Assembly (NCBI RefSeq): GCF_902459505.1
Contig: NC_047096.1
Span: 17,636,501-17,700,500 of the forward strand
Source of the DNA: Geotrypetes seraphini
Taxonomy: Eukaryota > Chordata > Amphibia > Gymnophiona > Dermophiidae
Direction of reading: 5' to 3'
Length of the DNA stretch: 64,000 nucleotides
How positions within the stretch are numbered: position 1 is the stretch's first letter; each line of letters starts with the position of its first letter. Positions 24,501 to 32,501 of the stretch are shown piece by piece. A program made the position numbers and the translations under genes. The notes under the pieces are model-generated. The model was not told where the DNA came from and ran no database searches. It saw only the letters and a program-made list of their open reading frames with translations.

Positions 24501-27500
24501 CTACTGGTAGCAGATATACAGGGATGAAAGGAGAAATTAGGTTCTTACCTGCTAATTTACTTTCTTTTAGCTAGCTAAAAGAAAGTAAATTAGCAGGTAA
24601 GAACCTAATTTCTCCTTTCTAATCAGTCTTAATTCGTCATAATATTAGGTTTACTCTCTTTTTATTTCATCTCACCTAAATCAAAAATTTTATTAGACCT
24701 TTCTAATTTTTAGTATTGTAAACCACCCAGATACATGTGATAGTCATTATATCAAGCCATGAATAAACTTGAAACTTGTTTCATTAGCTAGGCAAGACAG
24801 GAAGTTACAAGTTGCATTGGTATAACAGTTTAGTAAAGATATGGGTTGGAGTTTGACAGAGGAGTCACAGTGGTGTTTTGCATTTCCAAGGGGCATAAGT
24901 GACAGCTCTGTGAATGTATTTGCTATGTTTAGGGGGGTTAATTTGTGTTGCATTTAGCAACCCCAATCATTTTTTTTTTTTATATTCTTTATTCATTTTT
25001 CATATATTTACATCAAGTGCACAAAATATTAAATTACCCCAATCATTTTGAAAAGGTGGTTCCAACGGTGACGGGACTAAATCACGCGAGACAACGGCAC
25101 GCCGACAACTGAGCGCAAGGTTGATGGCGCGCCGAAGAAAAGCACTATTTTAAAGGGCTCCGACGGGGGGTGTGGGGGGGGAACCTCCCCACTTTACTTA
25201 ACAGACATTGCGCTGGTGTTGTGGGGGGTTTGGGGGGTGGAACCCCCCACATTAGTTCGGTTTCAAGTATAATGAGGGGGGTTACAACCCCCCACAATGC
25301 CAGCGCGATGTCTAAGTAAAATAGGGGGGTTCCCCACCAACACCCCCCGTCGGAACTCTTTAAAATAGTGCTTTTCTTCGGCGCGCCGTCAACCTTGCGC
25401 TCAGTTGTCTGTGCTCAGTTGTCGGTGCGCCGTTGTCTCGCGCGATTTTGTCTATGAACCGGTTCCAACATATATGGTAGTAGGTGAGAAAGTCATGTGC
25501 ATTCTTAAGGTTGGTTTGTTTGGTATTTTGTTGTTGTTTTTTTGCTCTAAAGCAAATTGTACATGTTCGGGGGGGAATCAAACATTTTTCAGAATATCCC
25601 TAACAAATATGCATGTGAGAGATCTGCATGTTTACTGTCTCCATTGGATGCAGTACATCTTTTGATTACTTATTAGGAATATCCTGAAGAGTTGAGAGAA
25701 CCTGTCTACAGCCCTTCAGTACTGAACTACTGCCCCCTATTCTAAAGTATTCTATATCTTAATTTAAAATGTTTTGTGCACTCGTGTAGATTAGAAATTC
25801 CTTTTGTCTGTTACGTCCCTTCCGGATTCCATACGCTAGGTGTTCAATCCCAACCTGGGAGTTGCAGAAATCCAACACTTTTCTGAGCACATGCTCCTCC
25901 CCCTTAAACTGTGAGCTAGAGCCATATCCAGTTTCAAGTTCTGCAAGCAGTTCGTGCAGAAGTCTTTTTGCATTGCTCTGCTTCTTCTTATTTTTTCGCT
26001 TAAAGTTCATCTTTTTCGGTGGCTTCAGTGCCTCGAGACCCCTTTCCGGTTGTCCCCTGTTGGAGGAAAGAATGCAGTCCCACGGAGCCAAACTGCTGCT
26101 TCACAGACAAATTTTGGTGGATCTGTGGAGCCAACCTGCTGAACGCCACCCTTCTTGGACTCAGGGTCCATTCCTCTGGGAGATCACTTGCCCGCTAATC
26201 TTGTCAGAGTACATCATGCGAAAGGGGCACAGGAAAGTTTTCTTTTGCTTGTCTCCAGATTTGTTTCTGGACTCGCTGGCAGGTTGGCCAGAAACGGAGT
26301 CAAAGGTCAGCACTATTTTGCAGCATCTCTTCGACATCCGAGCATTAGTACCTGTTCCAGAATATGGATCAAGCTTCACCAGATACTCTTTAGGATTCAT
26401 CATGCCAAAGTCCAATTGGAGGACTGGAGGCCCGTTCTGGATCTCATGTCAGTCACTTGCTTCCTGAGCATTTCTTTTTTTCCAAATGGCTGCCATGGGC
26501 ACAATCATTGCTGCTGTCTCCTGGGGAGAGTTCTAGTGTCCTTGAATCTCACGGAGGTTTCCCTCCATATTCCAATATTTCCGGAGTATCGCAGATTTCT
26601 GCATTTCCGTGTTCTGCAACTGCATTTTCAGTTCGCAGCTCCATTTTTTGGCCTCATGATGGCGCCCTGCACTTTCACTAAAGTGATGGTAGTTGTGGCA
26701 CTTTTTCTCCGTAGACAGGATGTCTGAGTTCCTCCTTATTTGGATATTTGGTTGATCCAGGCTCTGTTTCGACAAGAGTGCGAAAGTGTGGTGGAGACAG
26801 GAGTGTCTCTGCTACAGGCTTTAGGATTTCTGACAACTTCTGGAAAAGCCAGTTGATGCCGTCCTAATCCTTGGAGTCTCTGGGCCTTCTCCTCGATACC
26901 TGGCAGAGTCATGTGTTTCTTCCCAAGGTACACGGACACAAATTTCAATTCCAGATCAGGGATCTCCTGGACTGTCTGGCTCCCACAGCCTGACCCATTC
27001 GACTAGAAGTGTTGCTGCATCGTGGGCGGACTCTGGTTCGATTCATTCACATAAAATTTGCAGGGCGGCTACTTGGTCCTCTCTGTGTATGCTAAGTTGT
27101 TTGGAATAGCCTGCTTCTTTCTGCCTCAATTATTCTCCATGCAGGCTTAAAGACATTCCACCAGTTCACAGATCCTGTGGGGAGTTTTCCACTTCTGTGA
27201 GTATGTTTAACTGAAGGCTGTCTCCTGTGGGTGCTCGTTGCACACAGCAGGTTAGTTCTACATTGTTCCTCAACGTTTTGCTGGATTGCCTTTGGGCCTG
27301 TTTATACCTTGTTTCATGTTTTGCAGAGCAGACCAGTTTAGAAATTGATTATGTTGCTGGGGATCTACCCCTGTACCCTCCTTGTCATGGACCTGTTGAG
27401 GTATGTTGCTTGGCTTTGGGACTCAACTGGCTATGTCTCTAGCTGTCAGTCTAAGGGGAAAGAGCATGTGCTCAGAAAAGTGTTGGATTTCTGCAACTCC

Positions 27501-30500
27501 CGGATTGCAGATTGGGATTGAGCACCTAGCCTAAGGAATCTTACTGGGACTAATAGAAAGAAGATTATCAAAAGTGAAAACTTAATCTTCCATTAAGAAT
27601 CATGAGGTCATTAAAGAAGTGGTTTTCACCTGAAAAATATTCACTTGCTGATGTGATAACTTTTTGTTTGGTCTCTGAAAGTTTATATTTATCCTTTTAC
27701 TGTTTGGGTTTTTCTGATACATAGACAGACACATACATGACTGACAGTCTAACTGCACAGTTACTTTACTGCTGAAGGAGCACAGCTTTTCAAAAGCTAG
27801 TCATAGATTGAGTTAATCCCAGTAAAAAGATTTGTTTGACCCTTGGTTTTATAAATATGCAGTAAGTGAACCAACAGAAGCACCACAATACCTTCAAACA
27901 ATTATGAAATGTGATAAGGACACCAACTTTTTCCTAAATTTCAGGAAAAAAGATTTTCTCCTCTTTTTTTCTGGGAGAAAGGGGTAAAGGAATATATGAA
28001 TTTGATTTATTGCCTTTCTATAGGTACAACCAAAGTGGTTTACATTCTTTATATACAGATAGTTTCTCTGTCCATAGTGGACTTGCAATCTGACTTTTGT
28101 ATCTGGGCCATTGGAGGGTTAAATGACTTGCCCTGGGTAAAGAGCTGCTGTGGGAATCATGATCGTCAGTCATTAAGCTGCTCCTCCACTCCAGGAAGTG
28201 AAGTATGCTTCTTGATTCTGTTCAAGTAATGGCAAGGTGGGGCATGGGAAGTTGCCTCAGTGATTGGACCCTGTACTCGGAGAAAAAACAAAGCCACTGT
28301 AGGAAACAAATGTGTCCGTCTATCTATGCATGTGTGCGACCACATGTATATTCTCTAATTGCCAAAATCCTTCTTTCTAAGTGTTCAACACAAGCTCTGG
28401 GTTGACGGCTGTAGCTCTTATTATATCTTTCTATCACCCCTGCAGGAGCAGGAGTCTCGCTGCTCAACGATCATATTTATGTTGTTGGAGGGTTTGATGG
28501 GACGGCGCACCTGTCATCGGTGGAGGCTTACAATATCCGCACAGATTCCTGGACAACTGTGACTAGCATGACCACTCCACGCTGCTATGTGGGAGCTACA
28601 GTGCTGCGTGGGAGATTGTATGCTATTGCTGGGTAAGGGTCCTGTTAGAAGGCCATAGTCCTTAGCAAGGCAAAGGGCTTTTGACAGAGTAAGGGAAATA
28701 CAGTATGTTGTAATAGTGTAGTGAGCTTGCAGGAGATGGGACTCTTCTCTCATTTTTAACTCATGTTTTTGACAGTATAGGGAATTCTTTTTTTTTTTTT
28801 TTAATTCTTTATTAATTTTTTCATCTTTCAACAAGTGTAAAAATTATTAAACAATTGAAAATGAATACATCACTTGAATTACTATCAATTATAGCGTTGA
28901 ATAAAATTTAATCCCTCTCCTCCCCTCCCTTCCAACTAGATTTCAATCAAAAATATCATACAAAGATGCGTTCCCTTTTTTAAAAAAAACTAAACATTTA
29001 ATAAAAATTTTTTTAAAAACCCTCCCATCCCTTCATTCACAATTGTACTTATAGAGTAAGAATGGCATCTATTCATTGCAATATTTAGTTAATGGCCCCC
29101 ATATCTCTTTAAATTTATTATAACTCCCCTTTTGTATAGCTATTGTTCTCTCCATTTTATAAATGTGACATAACGAGTTCCACCAGAAATTATAATTTAG
29201 TCTGTTCCAGCTTTTCCAATTAGTTGTGATCTGTTGTATAGGGAATTCTTGATTGGCTGTAAGGGCTGATTGGGGATCTCTTGTGAGATGATCCTCTGTC
29301 ATCTTCCTGGCTGATGGGGACAGTTTTCTTCCCTCCCTCTATCTCCAAGATTAACGGCATTATTTTAAGATCCCAACTGTCTCCATCACAGTTCATTTGT
29401 CATATAGCACTCAACCATGGAGCATATCCCAGTGCATTTTTTATGTTCTCTAATTCACATCATCGGCGCTCATGGCATCTTGCTCATGCACAAGAAGCTG
29501 CCTGGGCATGTAATGTCCTCCTGCAACACCAGATGAATGATTTATACCAGTTTGGAGAGGGAGGAAGGGGACACTTGCCTAGCCAGCTAAATCAACTCTA
29601 GCAATCAATGGGGTGACAGATGTCACAGCCAGATCGCCACTTGCATGCTTTTCCCACTGATTGGACAAGAGTGATTTGCAGCATTTTTGTCCAATCACAT
29701 ACTGAGTAGTGGCTTGTGTACACCCCCAGCTTTACAGGTTTTGACTATCAAAAACACTAACAATTGCTGAATTTTGAAAGTAGGACAAAGTAAAGATTGG
29801 CTAGATCTACATACTGGGGATGATTTTTATAAAGTGTTCTGCATAAAAAGATTTTACCCATAGAAAAGGGCATTTATAAAATTGTGTGGGTTATAAATAC
29901 ACAAGTTCACATGATGAGCCATATTTAACATGTATTGCATGTAAGCATTCCTGTAGGCATAGTTTGGGTGGAGCTGCAGTGTCCATTATATTTGATAAAG
30001 TTTGTGATGATATGCATACAGTATGCACAACAACAAAAAGGACGAAACAATGTAATAAAACAAAGCACAAGAAAAAAATGGGGAAGGGACTTTGCACATC
30101 AGCCTTTAGAACAACAGTTCATTTATTAAAAGTATATTAAACATATACACAAAATTGTGCAAGCCTATTAAAGAGTCCTTGTTCCTTTTTATACCTTCTT
30201 TGGGGGAGGTGTGAATTTATGCACTACTGAGAAGTTATTGTCAGGAATCTATTTTATAGAGGTGCACGGACATATATGATGCCTTTTGCAAAATGGGTAA
30301 CATTTTTGGACCTTCAGCATGTTTAAGCATAAGGCACCTAATTTTTTATTTATTTTTTTTAATTTAGACAAAGTTAAACAATTAATTAAATTTAGACTAA
30401 TTACATTTAGACAAAGTTAAACAATAAAATCTCTCACAAAACAAATCCAAAAGTTCACAAAATCCATGTCCTCCCCTTGATCTATTACTAAGGGTACCCT

Positions 30501-32501
30501 TTTATAAAATTTAGCTTCTTTTGTGTACTTCATGAACACACCAACATGTTGCCAAAATGGTTCACATTTTAGTTGCAATATGACATGTCCTATATACCAG
30601 TGTTCTTCAACCTTTTTACACCTATGGACCGGCAGAAATAAAATAATTATTTTGTGGACCGGCAATTGAAGAACACTTGGCTAACAACCCATAATGGTAA
30701 CCACAAAATTAAACTACACAAAGCACACTGTATGCTTCTCAACATTCATTCCTACCAGAACACAGATAACCCCTATGCAAATATGGGACCAAACCCTACT
30801 AATATATACAAACTAATAATACAAACAAACCCTAAGATGCAAGACTGCATGCAGTACAACCCCAGAGAAAAAGAAATGCATTTCTTCCTGAACAGTGCAA
30901 AATACAGACAGAATATGTAAATTCTCAAAATTGACACAATTCAATCACTAAATTAAAAAATAAAATCATTCCCCCTACCTTTGTTGTCTCCCTCCCTTCT
31001 GTCCTGCTCCCACCTGGCCGTTTTATGCTGCCCCCGGTGCTCAAGGCCCAGCAAGATCTTCGGGCACCGGCACCAACGCACAGGACATGCCGGTGCTGGT
31101 GCCCAGGCCCAGATGACAGTAAGAAGCGATGGGGGGGTGCCAGATCGCAGGGGGGGGCCTTCGGGGGGAGCAATGCCAGTGCTCGGGGGGGGGGGGGGGA
31201 TAGAGCAGCGCTGCTGGCCTCGGTGGGGGGGTGAGAACATATCAAATCGAGTTTCCATTATTTCCTATAGGGAAACTCGCTTTGATATACGAGTATTTTG
31301 GTTTACAAGCATGCTTCTGGAACTAATTATGCTCGTTGACCAAGGTACCACTGTTTTTCTTTACAGTCCTTCAATATAGTCTCCCTGCTTTGCAATGACC
31401 GAGTCCCAACGTCCGGGAAGCTTCATTATTCCATCCAAGACACCATTTTTGTTCAGTTGCCGAATGGCTCGTATATAGGCAGAAAAAAGCTCTTCCAGAG
31501 GTGCAAAATGATGTCCATGCATAGGTTGTTTCTGGACTGTAGGAAGGCATGAGGTAACACCTCCCAGCTGTATTTGTGTAGATTTTCAATACTGAGTGGA
31601 GAGCTCCATCTTCCCCATGGCCAAAAAAATTTCAATGAGCTCAATCAAAAGTCTAACAAATGATGATTTTTGCTTATGATCATGAAGGCCATCATCATTA
31701 CAGACAAAGTTCCATGTGGAAGGAAGTGTCACAGCAGTGTATTATCGTGATTTTTGCAGAAAAATGCACAAAACCCGACCTTAGTTGCTCTTGGCTGGGC
31801 CACTCATTCTTCACAACAACGCTCGCCCGCAAATAGGTAATGTTGTCATTGAAAAACTACACGAATACGGCTGCGAGGTATTACTTTATGCTCCCTGTAT
31901 GTAGCAGAAACCCAAATAGTAGCTACAAGTACTCAGGGCAAGCTAGTAGCTGCCCCATGTCTGTTGCAGTAGTAGACTTTGGATTTTTCTTCCAGGAACT
32001 TGTCCAAACCTTTTTTTAAACCCAGCTATTCTAACTGCTGTTACCTCTGGCAATGAGGTCCAGAACTTAACTGTTCTTTGAGAGTGAAATAAATATTTAT
32101 ATTTGTTTTAAAAGTATTTCAATGTAACTTCATTGAATATCTCCTAGTCTTTGTAATTTTTGAAAGAGTATAAAATCGATTCACTTTTACCCATTCTACA
32201 CCACTCAGAATTTTGTAGACATCAAGTATATCTCCCCTCATCTGTCACCTTTCCAAGCTGAAGAGGTGAAATGATGGGTTGGAATTTGGCTCTTCAAGCT
32301 CTATATTTATCTTTTCTCAATTCTGCAGCCTGGAGAGGGTGAGGTCAGTGACGGTGCATTTTTCTATTTTGTAGGTATGATGGAAATTCCCTGCTTAGCA
32401 GTATTGAGTGTTATGACCCTATCATCGACAGCTGGGAAGTGGTGACATCAATGGGAACTCAGCGCTGCGATGCCGGGGTCTGTGTCCTGCGGGAGAAGTG
32501 A
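9408..32501 (+). CDS. KLHL12: Kelch-like protein 12, CUL3 ubiquitin-ligase adaptor (nine coding exons found)
   Basis: Coding exons: 9408-9593, 11544-11697, 13500-13717, 17058-17207, 18130-18244, 22186-22292, 22832-23027, 28446-28632, 32375-32501. All junctions are GT-AG and phases agree. Residues 1-130 are the BTB domain (dimerisation, CUL3 binding), about 135-236 the BACK domain, and the remainder kelch blades with GGFG/GGYDG turns. Identity to human KLHL12 is high throughout, ending VCVLREK. The family protein binds CUL3-RBX1 and directs ubiquitination of SEC31 (large COPII coats) and Dishevelled. The ATG at 9408 was chosen as the first in frame; a second follows at once. The human residues from about DMIYVSGG to MATKRS (86 aa) have no exon between 23028 and 28445. 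Without them the product is 479 aa against 568 in human, of which 3 aa is the N-terminus. Confidence 0.95.
9690..10740 (-). mobile_element. L2-type LINE remnant in KLHL12 intron 2
   Basis: The minus strand carries [13 protein letters not shown] and [17 protein letters not shown], matching the better-preserved relative at 58560-60265. The 3' end near 9720 has the shared antisense 'AGGCGACTTACA' block. Frames are broken. Confidence 0.75.
10745..11425 (+). mobile_element. L2-type LINE 3' remnant, sense orientation
   Basis: In broken frames one can read [15 protein letters not shown], then a [13 protein letters not shown] block near 11160 typical of the end of this ORF, followed by a 'GTAAACCACATTGTTG' tail near 11373 and a short 3' end. 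It abuts the antisense LINE on its left. Confidence 0.7.
11544..11697 (+). CDS. KLHL12: KLHL12 coding exon 2 (BTB, C-terminal half)
   Basis: [14 protein letters not shown] through [11 protein letters not shown] plus one base of the next Gly codon. Acceptor TTTTCCAG, donor AAAG|GTAAGT. Confidence 0.95.
11698..12269. other. KLHL12 intron 3, unassigned
   Basis: Nothing recognisable; A/T-rich. Confidence 0.4.
12270..12850. mobile_element. element with ~100 bp terminal inverted repeats
   Basis: The left arm at about 12278-12380 (AATCCCATCACATCACAAAA, later CAATCTCACAATTCATCATT) pairs with the right arm at about 12740-12845 in reverse complement. The span between holds a LINE-like 3' tail (CACCACCTTGGGTGAATTTC, 12491). 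Superfamily is unassigned. Confidence 0.6.
12851..13267. other. KLHL12 intron 3, unassigned
   Basis: No feature supported. Confidence 0.35.
13268..13405. repeat. minisatellite, ~57 bp unit, about 2.5 copies
   Basis: GGGAGGTGTCTCAGGCCTGG and TTTAGATTAAGGCC recur at 57 bp spacing. The last copy ends about 95 bp before the exon at 13500. Confidence 0.85.
13500..13717 (+). CDS. KLHL12: KLHL12 coding exon 3 (BTB/BACK)
   Basis: [20 protein letters not shown] through [12 protein letters not shown], 72 full codons after the split Gly. Acceptor CCCTTAG, donor CAG|GTAATG. Confidence 0.95.
13718..14285. other. KLHL12 intron 4, 5' part
   Basis: No repeat or gene recognised. Confidence 0.35.
14286..14460 (-). 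repeat. retroposon 3'-end fragment
   Basis: It contains the block CGACTCGCCCAAGGTCAGTG and 'GGATTTGAACC', shared with a similar fragment at 27985-28225. Family not fixed. Confidence 0.45.
14640..14860 (+). mobile_element. CR1-type reverse transcriptase fragment
   Basis: It reads [20 protein letters not shown], the CR1 RT-0/1 block (family: NYRPVSLTS), then a broken frame. A related fragment is at 44395-44885. Confidence 0.65.
14861..15289. other. KLHL12 intron 4, unassigned
   Basis: No feature supported. Confidence 0.35.
15290..16190. mobile_element. possible DNA element bounded by 'TTAATCATGATTAAT' repeats
   Basis: Near 15325 (TTTTAATCATGATTAATTG) and near 16128-16175 (GATTAATTATTAATCATGAA) there are matching AT-rich inverted words of a kind seen at DNA transposon ends. 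The body shows no ORF worth calling. Boundaries are uncertain. Confidence 0.35.
16225..16917. mobile_element. truncated relative of the palindromic element at 6516-8259
   Basis: The right end GCGTGAAAATACAGTA and CACGCATATAACGCGCA match the larger copy. The GC-rich body folds on a centre near 16672 (TCTGACGTCAGAGAAGGGGC and its complement), with arms carrying CCGCAAACGGTGCGGGG-type words. The left terminus is missing. Confidence 0.7.
17058..17207 (+). CDS. KLHL12: KLHL12 coding exon 4 (BACK)
   Basis: [20 protein letters not shown] through YITDVIDAE, exactly 50 codons, phase 0. Acceptor CCTCAG, donor GAG|GTATGC. Confidence 0.95.
17460..17650 (-). repeat. retroposon 3'-end fragment
   Basis: It carries 'CAGCGCTGTACATTTTAGTA' and 'AGAAGAGCTTACAGTCTAAT', a motif pair common at antisense LINE/SINE 3' ends in vertebrates. 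Family not fixed. Confidence 0.45.
17683..17876. mobile_element. palindromic hAT-type MITE
   Basis: The ends CAGTGTTTCTCAACTCGG and GAGTTGAGATACACTG bound near-perfect arms containing TTTTCAGGATATCC and ATGAATATGCAT. TCTAGTT occurs on both flanks, slightly offset. Confidence 0.8.
18130..18244 (+). CDS. KLHL12: KLHL12 coding exon 5 (end of BACK, linker)
   Basis: [20 protein letters not shown] through GPRTRARL plus one base of Gly. Human has PFIRC here. Acceptor TTCCAAG, donor TTGG|GTATGA. Confidence 0.95.
18533..19371. mobile_element. non-autonomous hAT-type element with internal tandem duplication
   Basis: Termini CAGTGTTCTTCAACC / GGTTGAAAAACACTG are flanked by a perfect 8 bp duplication CTCTAGAG (18525-18532, 19372-19379). 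The body is two nearly identical 370 bp units (from about 18536 and 18906) and the start of a third. Relatives: 30598-31010 and 53321-54202. Confidence 0.85.
19645..20475. mobile_element. palindromic DNA element, 'CCGTATATACTTGAAT' termini
   Basis: It is flanked by TA on each side. Ends are TACCGTATATACTTGAAT and ATTGAAGTATATCCAGTA. The inner arms pair around about 20150 (TTTACGCTCCTGCCCAGCAG versus CTGCCGGGCAGGAGCGTAAA). No transposase is seen and the superfamily is unassigned. Confidence 0.7.
20669..21393. mobile_element. mariner-type element interrupted by a CR1-like LINE tail
   Basis: Inverted termini CGAGGGCTGATTGAAAAG and CTTTTCAATTGACACTCG are each flanked by TA, with matching inner AATGAGA-TGCCTC words. 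About 20757-21105 is an antisense LINE tail (next entry). What remains of mariner sequence has no usable ORF. Confidence 0.7.
20757..21105 (-). mobile_element. CR1/jockey-group LINE C-terminal tail inside the mariner
   Basis: The minus strand reads [40 protein letters not shown] and [15 protein letters not shown]. This is the conserved C-terminal segment and 3' end of a CR1-group LINE that recurs in this window. Confidence 0.75.
21394..22185. other. KLHL12 intron 6, 3' part
   Basis: An imperfect inverted repeat lies at about 21499-21530 and 21610-21645 (AGCAGTGCTTAAG versus CTTAAGCACTGCT). Otherwise nothing recognised. Confidence 0.4.
22186..22292 (+). CDS. KLHL12: KLHL12 coding exon 6 (first kelch blade)
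   Basis: [20 protein letters not shown] through DWSFLP, 35 full codons after the split Gly. Acceptor CTGTCAG, donor CCG|GTAAGG. Confidence 0.95.
22832..23027 (+). CDS. KLHL12: KLHL12 coding exon 7 (kelch)
   Basis: [20 protein letters not shown] through [11 protein letters not shown] plus one base of the next codon. Acceptor CATAG. The donor GAG|GTTTGAG is a weak match to consensus, unlike the other KLHL12 donors. In human the next residue begins DMIYVSGG, which is not found downstream before 28446. Confidence 0.93.
23640..24095 (+). mobile_element. CR1/jockey-group LINE C-terminal tail
   Basis: [20 protein letters not shown] spans a stop, followed by [20 protein letters not shown] and [20 protein letters not shown]. 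Its 3' end 'GACCACTGGTCTGACCCAGC' is near 24049. It lies in the KLHL12 interval lacking two exons. Confidence 0.8.
24326..24497. mobile_element. palindromic hAT-type MITE
   Basis: Ends CAGGGATCTCAAAGTCCCTC / GGGACTTTAAGACCCCTG, with arms containing TTTCCCCAGTGAATATGCAT and its complement. Flanks ATCTACTG and ATCCTACT are similar. Confidence 0.8.
24526..24619. repeat. 94 bp perfect palindrome
   Basis: Arms of 47 bp (beginning GAAAGGAGAAATTAGGTTCT) meet at TTTTAGCT|AGCTAAAA, centre 24572/24573, with no mismatch and no loop. An identical inverted pair this long suggests a recent origin. Confidence 0.9.
24640..24775 (+). repeat. LINE/SINE 3'-tail fragment
   Basis: 'GTATTGTAAACCACCCAGAT' and 'ATGAATAAACTTGAAACTTG' resemble the L2-type tail ending used by several copies here. 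Confidence 0.45.
24970..25034 (-). mobile_element. short 5'-truncated retroposon tail with target duplication
   Basis: A poly-T run and TATATTCTTTATTCATTTTT (antisense of a poly-A tail) are bracketed by the repeat CCCCAATCATTTT near 24961 and 25037. It resembles the start of the L1-type insertion at 28790. Confidence 0.6.
25067..25460. mobile_element. foldback element with 9 bp target duplication, MULE-like
   Basis: The 394 bp element is almost entirely two arms. GGCGCGCCGAAGAAAAGCAC (about 25117) pairs with GTGCTTTTCTTCGGCGCGCC near 25368, and CGCGAGACAACGGC pairs with its complement at the right end. It is flanked by perfect 9 bp repeats GGTTCCAAC at 25058-25066 and 25461-25469. Long terminal repeats plus 9 bp duplications fit Mutator-like elements. 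No transposase. Confidence 0.75.
25567..25710. mobile_element. diverged palindromic hAT-type MITE remnant
   Basis: TTTTCAGAATATCCCTAACA, ATATGCATGTGAGAGATCTG and AGGAATATCCTGAAGAGTTG match the family internally; the termini are eroded. Confidence 0.55.
25800..27545 (+). mobile_element. DIRS-type (tyrosine recombinase) retrotransposon fossil, broken
   Basis: A reverse transcriptase region characteristic of DIRS elements is readable in the middle ([19 protein letters not shown] and [13 protein letters not shown] blocks near 26420-26600). A tyrosine recombinase C-terminal signature ([24 protein letters not shown]) lies near 27000-27090. Outer ends form an inverted repeat: about 25826-25935 pairs with 27445-27520, as in this group. 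It is much shorter than a complete element and carries several breaks. Moderately old by appearance. It sits in the KLHL12 interval lacking two exons. Confidence 0.75.
27546..27984. other. KLHL12 intron, unassigned
   Basis: No gene or repeat recognised. Confidence 0.35.
27985..28225 (-). repeat. retroposon 3'-end fragment
   Basis: 'GATTTATTGCCTTTCTATAG', 'AAAGTGGTTTACATTC' and 'GACTTGCCCTGGGTAAAGAG' are hallmark antisense LINE 3'-end words shared with 14286-14460. Confidence 0.5.
28446..28632 (+). CDS. KLHL12: KLHL12 coding exon 8 found (kelch blades near the C-terminus)
   Basis: [20 protein letters not shown] through RGRLYAIAG. The first two bases complete a Gly codon, so it expects a phase-1 donor, which the exon at 22832-23027 also provides. 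In human two further exons lie between them. Acceptor CCTGCAG, donor GG|GTAAGG. Confidence 0.95.
28790..29235 (-). mobile_element. 5'-truncated L1-type LINE with 15 bp target duplication
   Basis: The antisense poly-T and TTCTTTATTAATTTTTT tail is followed by the ORF2 C-terminus on the minus strand ([31 protein letters not shown]). GTATAGGGAATTCTT is present at 28775-28789 and 29236-29250. Confidence 0.88.
29251..30334. other. KLHL12 intron, unassigned
   Basis: No exon, RNA gene or clear repeat recognised. Confidence 0.35.
30335..30595 (-). mobile_element. probable L1-type LINE 3' fragment
   Basis: A/T-rich start with a local direct repeat (TTTAGACAAAGTTAAACAAT at about 30364 and 30404). The downstream antisense text resembles the 3' part of an L1 ORF2, but no clean motif. 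Confidence 0.4.
30598..31010 (-). mobile_element. partial hAT-type element, reverse copy of the 53321-54202 family
   Basis: It starts CAGTGTTCTTCAACC. Its body to about 31010 is the reverse complement of 53690-54202, including the blocks encoding '[14 protein letters not shown]' here. The other terminus is missing. Confidence 0.7.
31230..31353. mobile_element. terminal repeat of a 'CAGTGGTACCTTGG' DNA element
   Basis: It ends CCAAGGTACCACTG and carries GGTTTACAAGCATGCTTCTG and a small palindrome (GGAAACTCG). The design resembles the end of 39732-40664. The G-rich stretch 31120-31220 may be its body. Confidence 0.5.
31370..31900. mobile_element. rearranged mariner transposase relic, two opposed pieces
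   Basis: The minus strand at about 31375-31590 reads a mariner C-terminal half ([13 protein letters not shown], then [20 protein letters not shown] and [10 protein letters not shown]). The plus strand at about 31795-31900 reads [20 protein letters not shown] and [14 protein letters not shown], the catalytic-domain block. The pieces point in opposite directions, so the copy is rearranged. Confidence 0.65.
31985..32285 (-). mobile_element. CR1-type LINE 3' remnant
   Basis: Antisense CR1 words: AGGAACTTGTCCAAACCTTT, 'GAGGTCCAGAACTTAACTG', 'CATCAAGTATATCTCCCCTC'. It ends about 90 bp before the last KLHL12 exon. Confidence 0.7.
32375..32501 (+). CDS. KLHL12: KLHL12 last coding exon (final kelch blade, stop)
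   Basis: One base completes Gly, then [20 protein letters not shown] through [10 protein letters not shown] and TGA at 32499-32501. Acceptor TTTGTAG. Confidence 0.95.
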
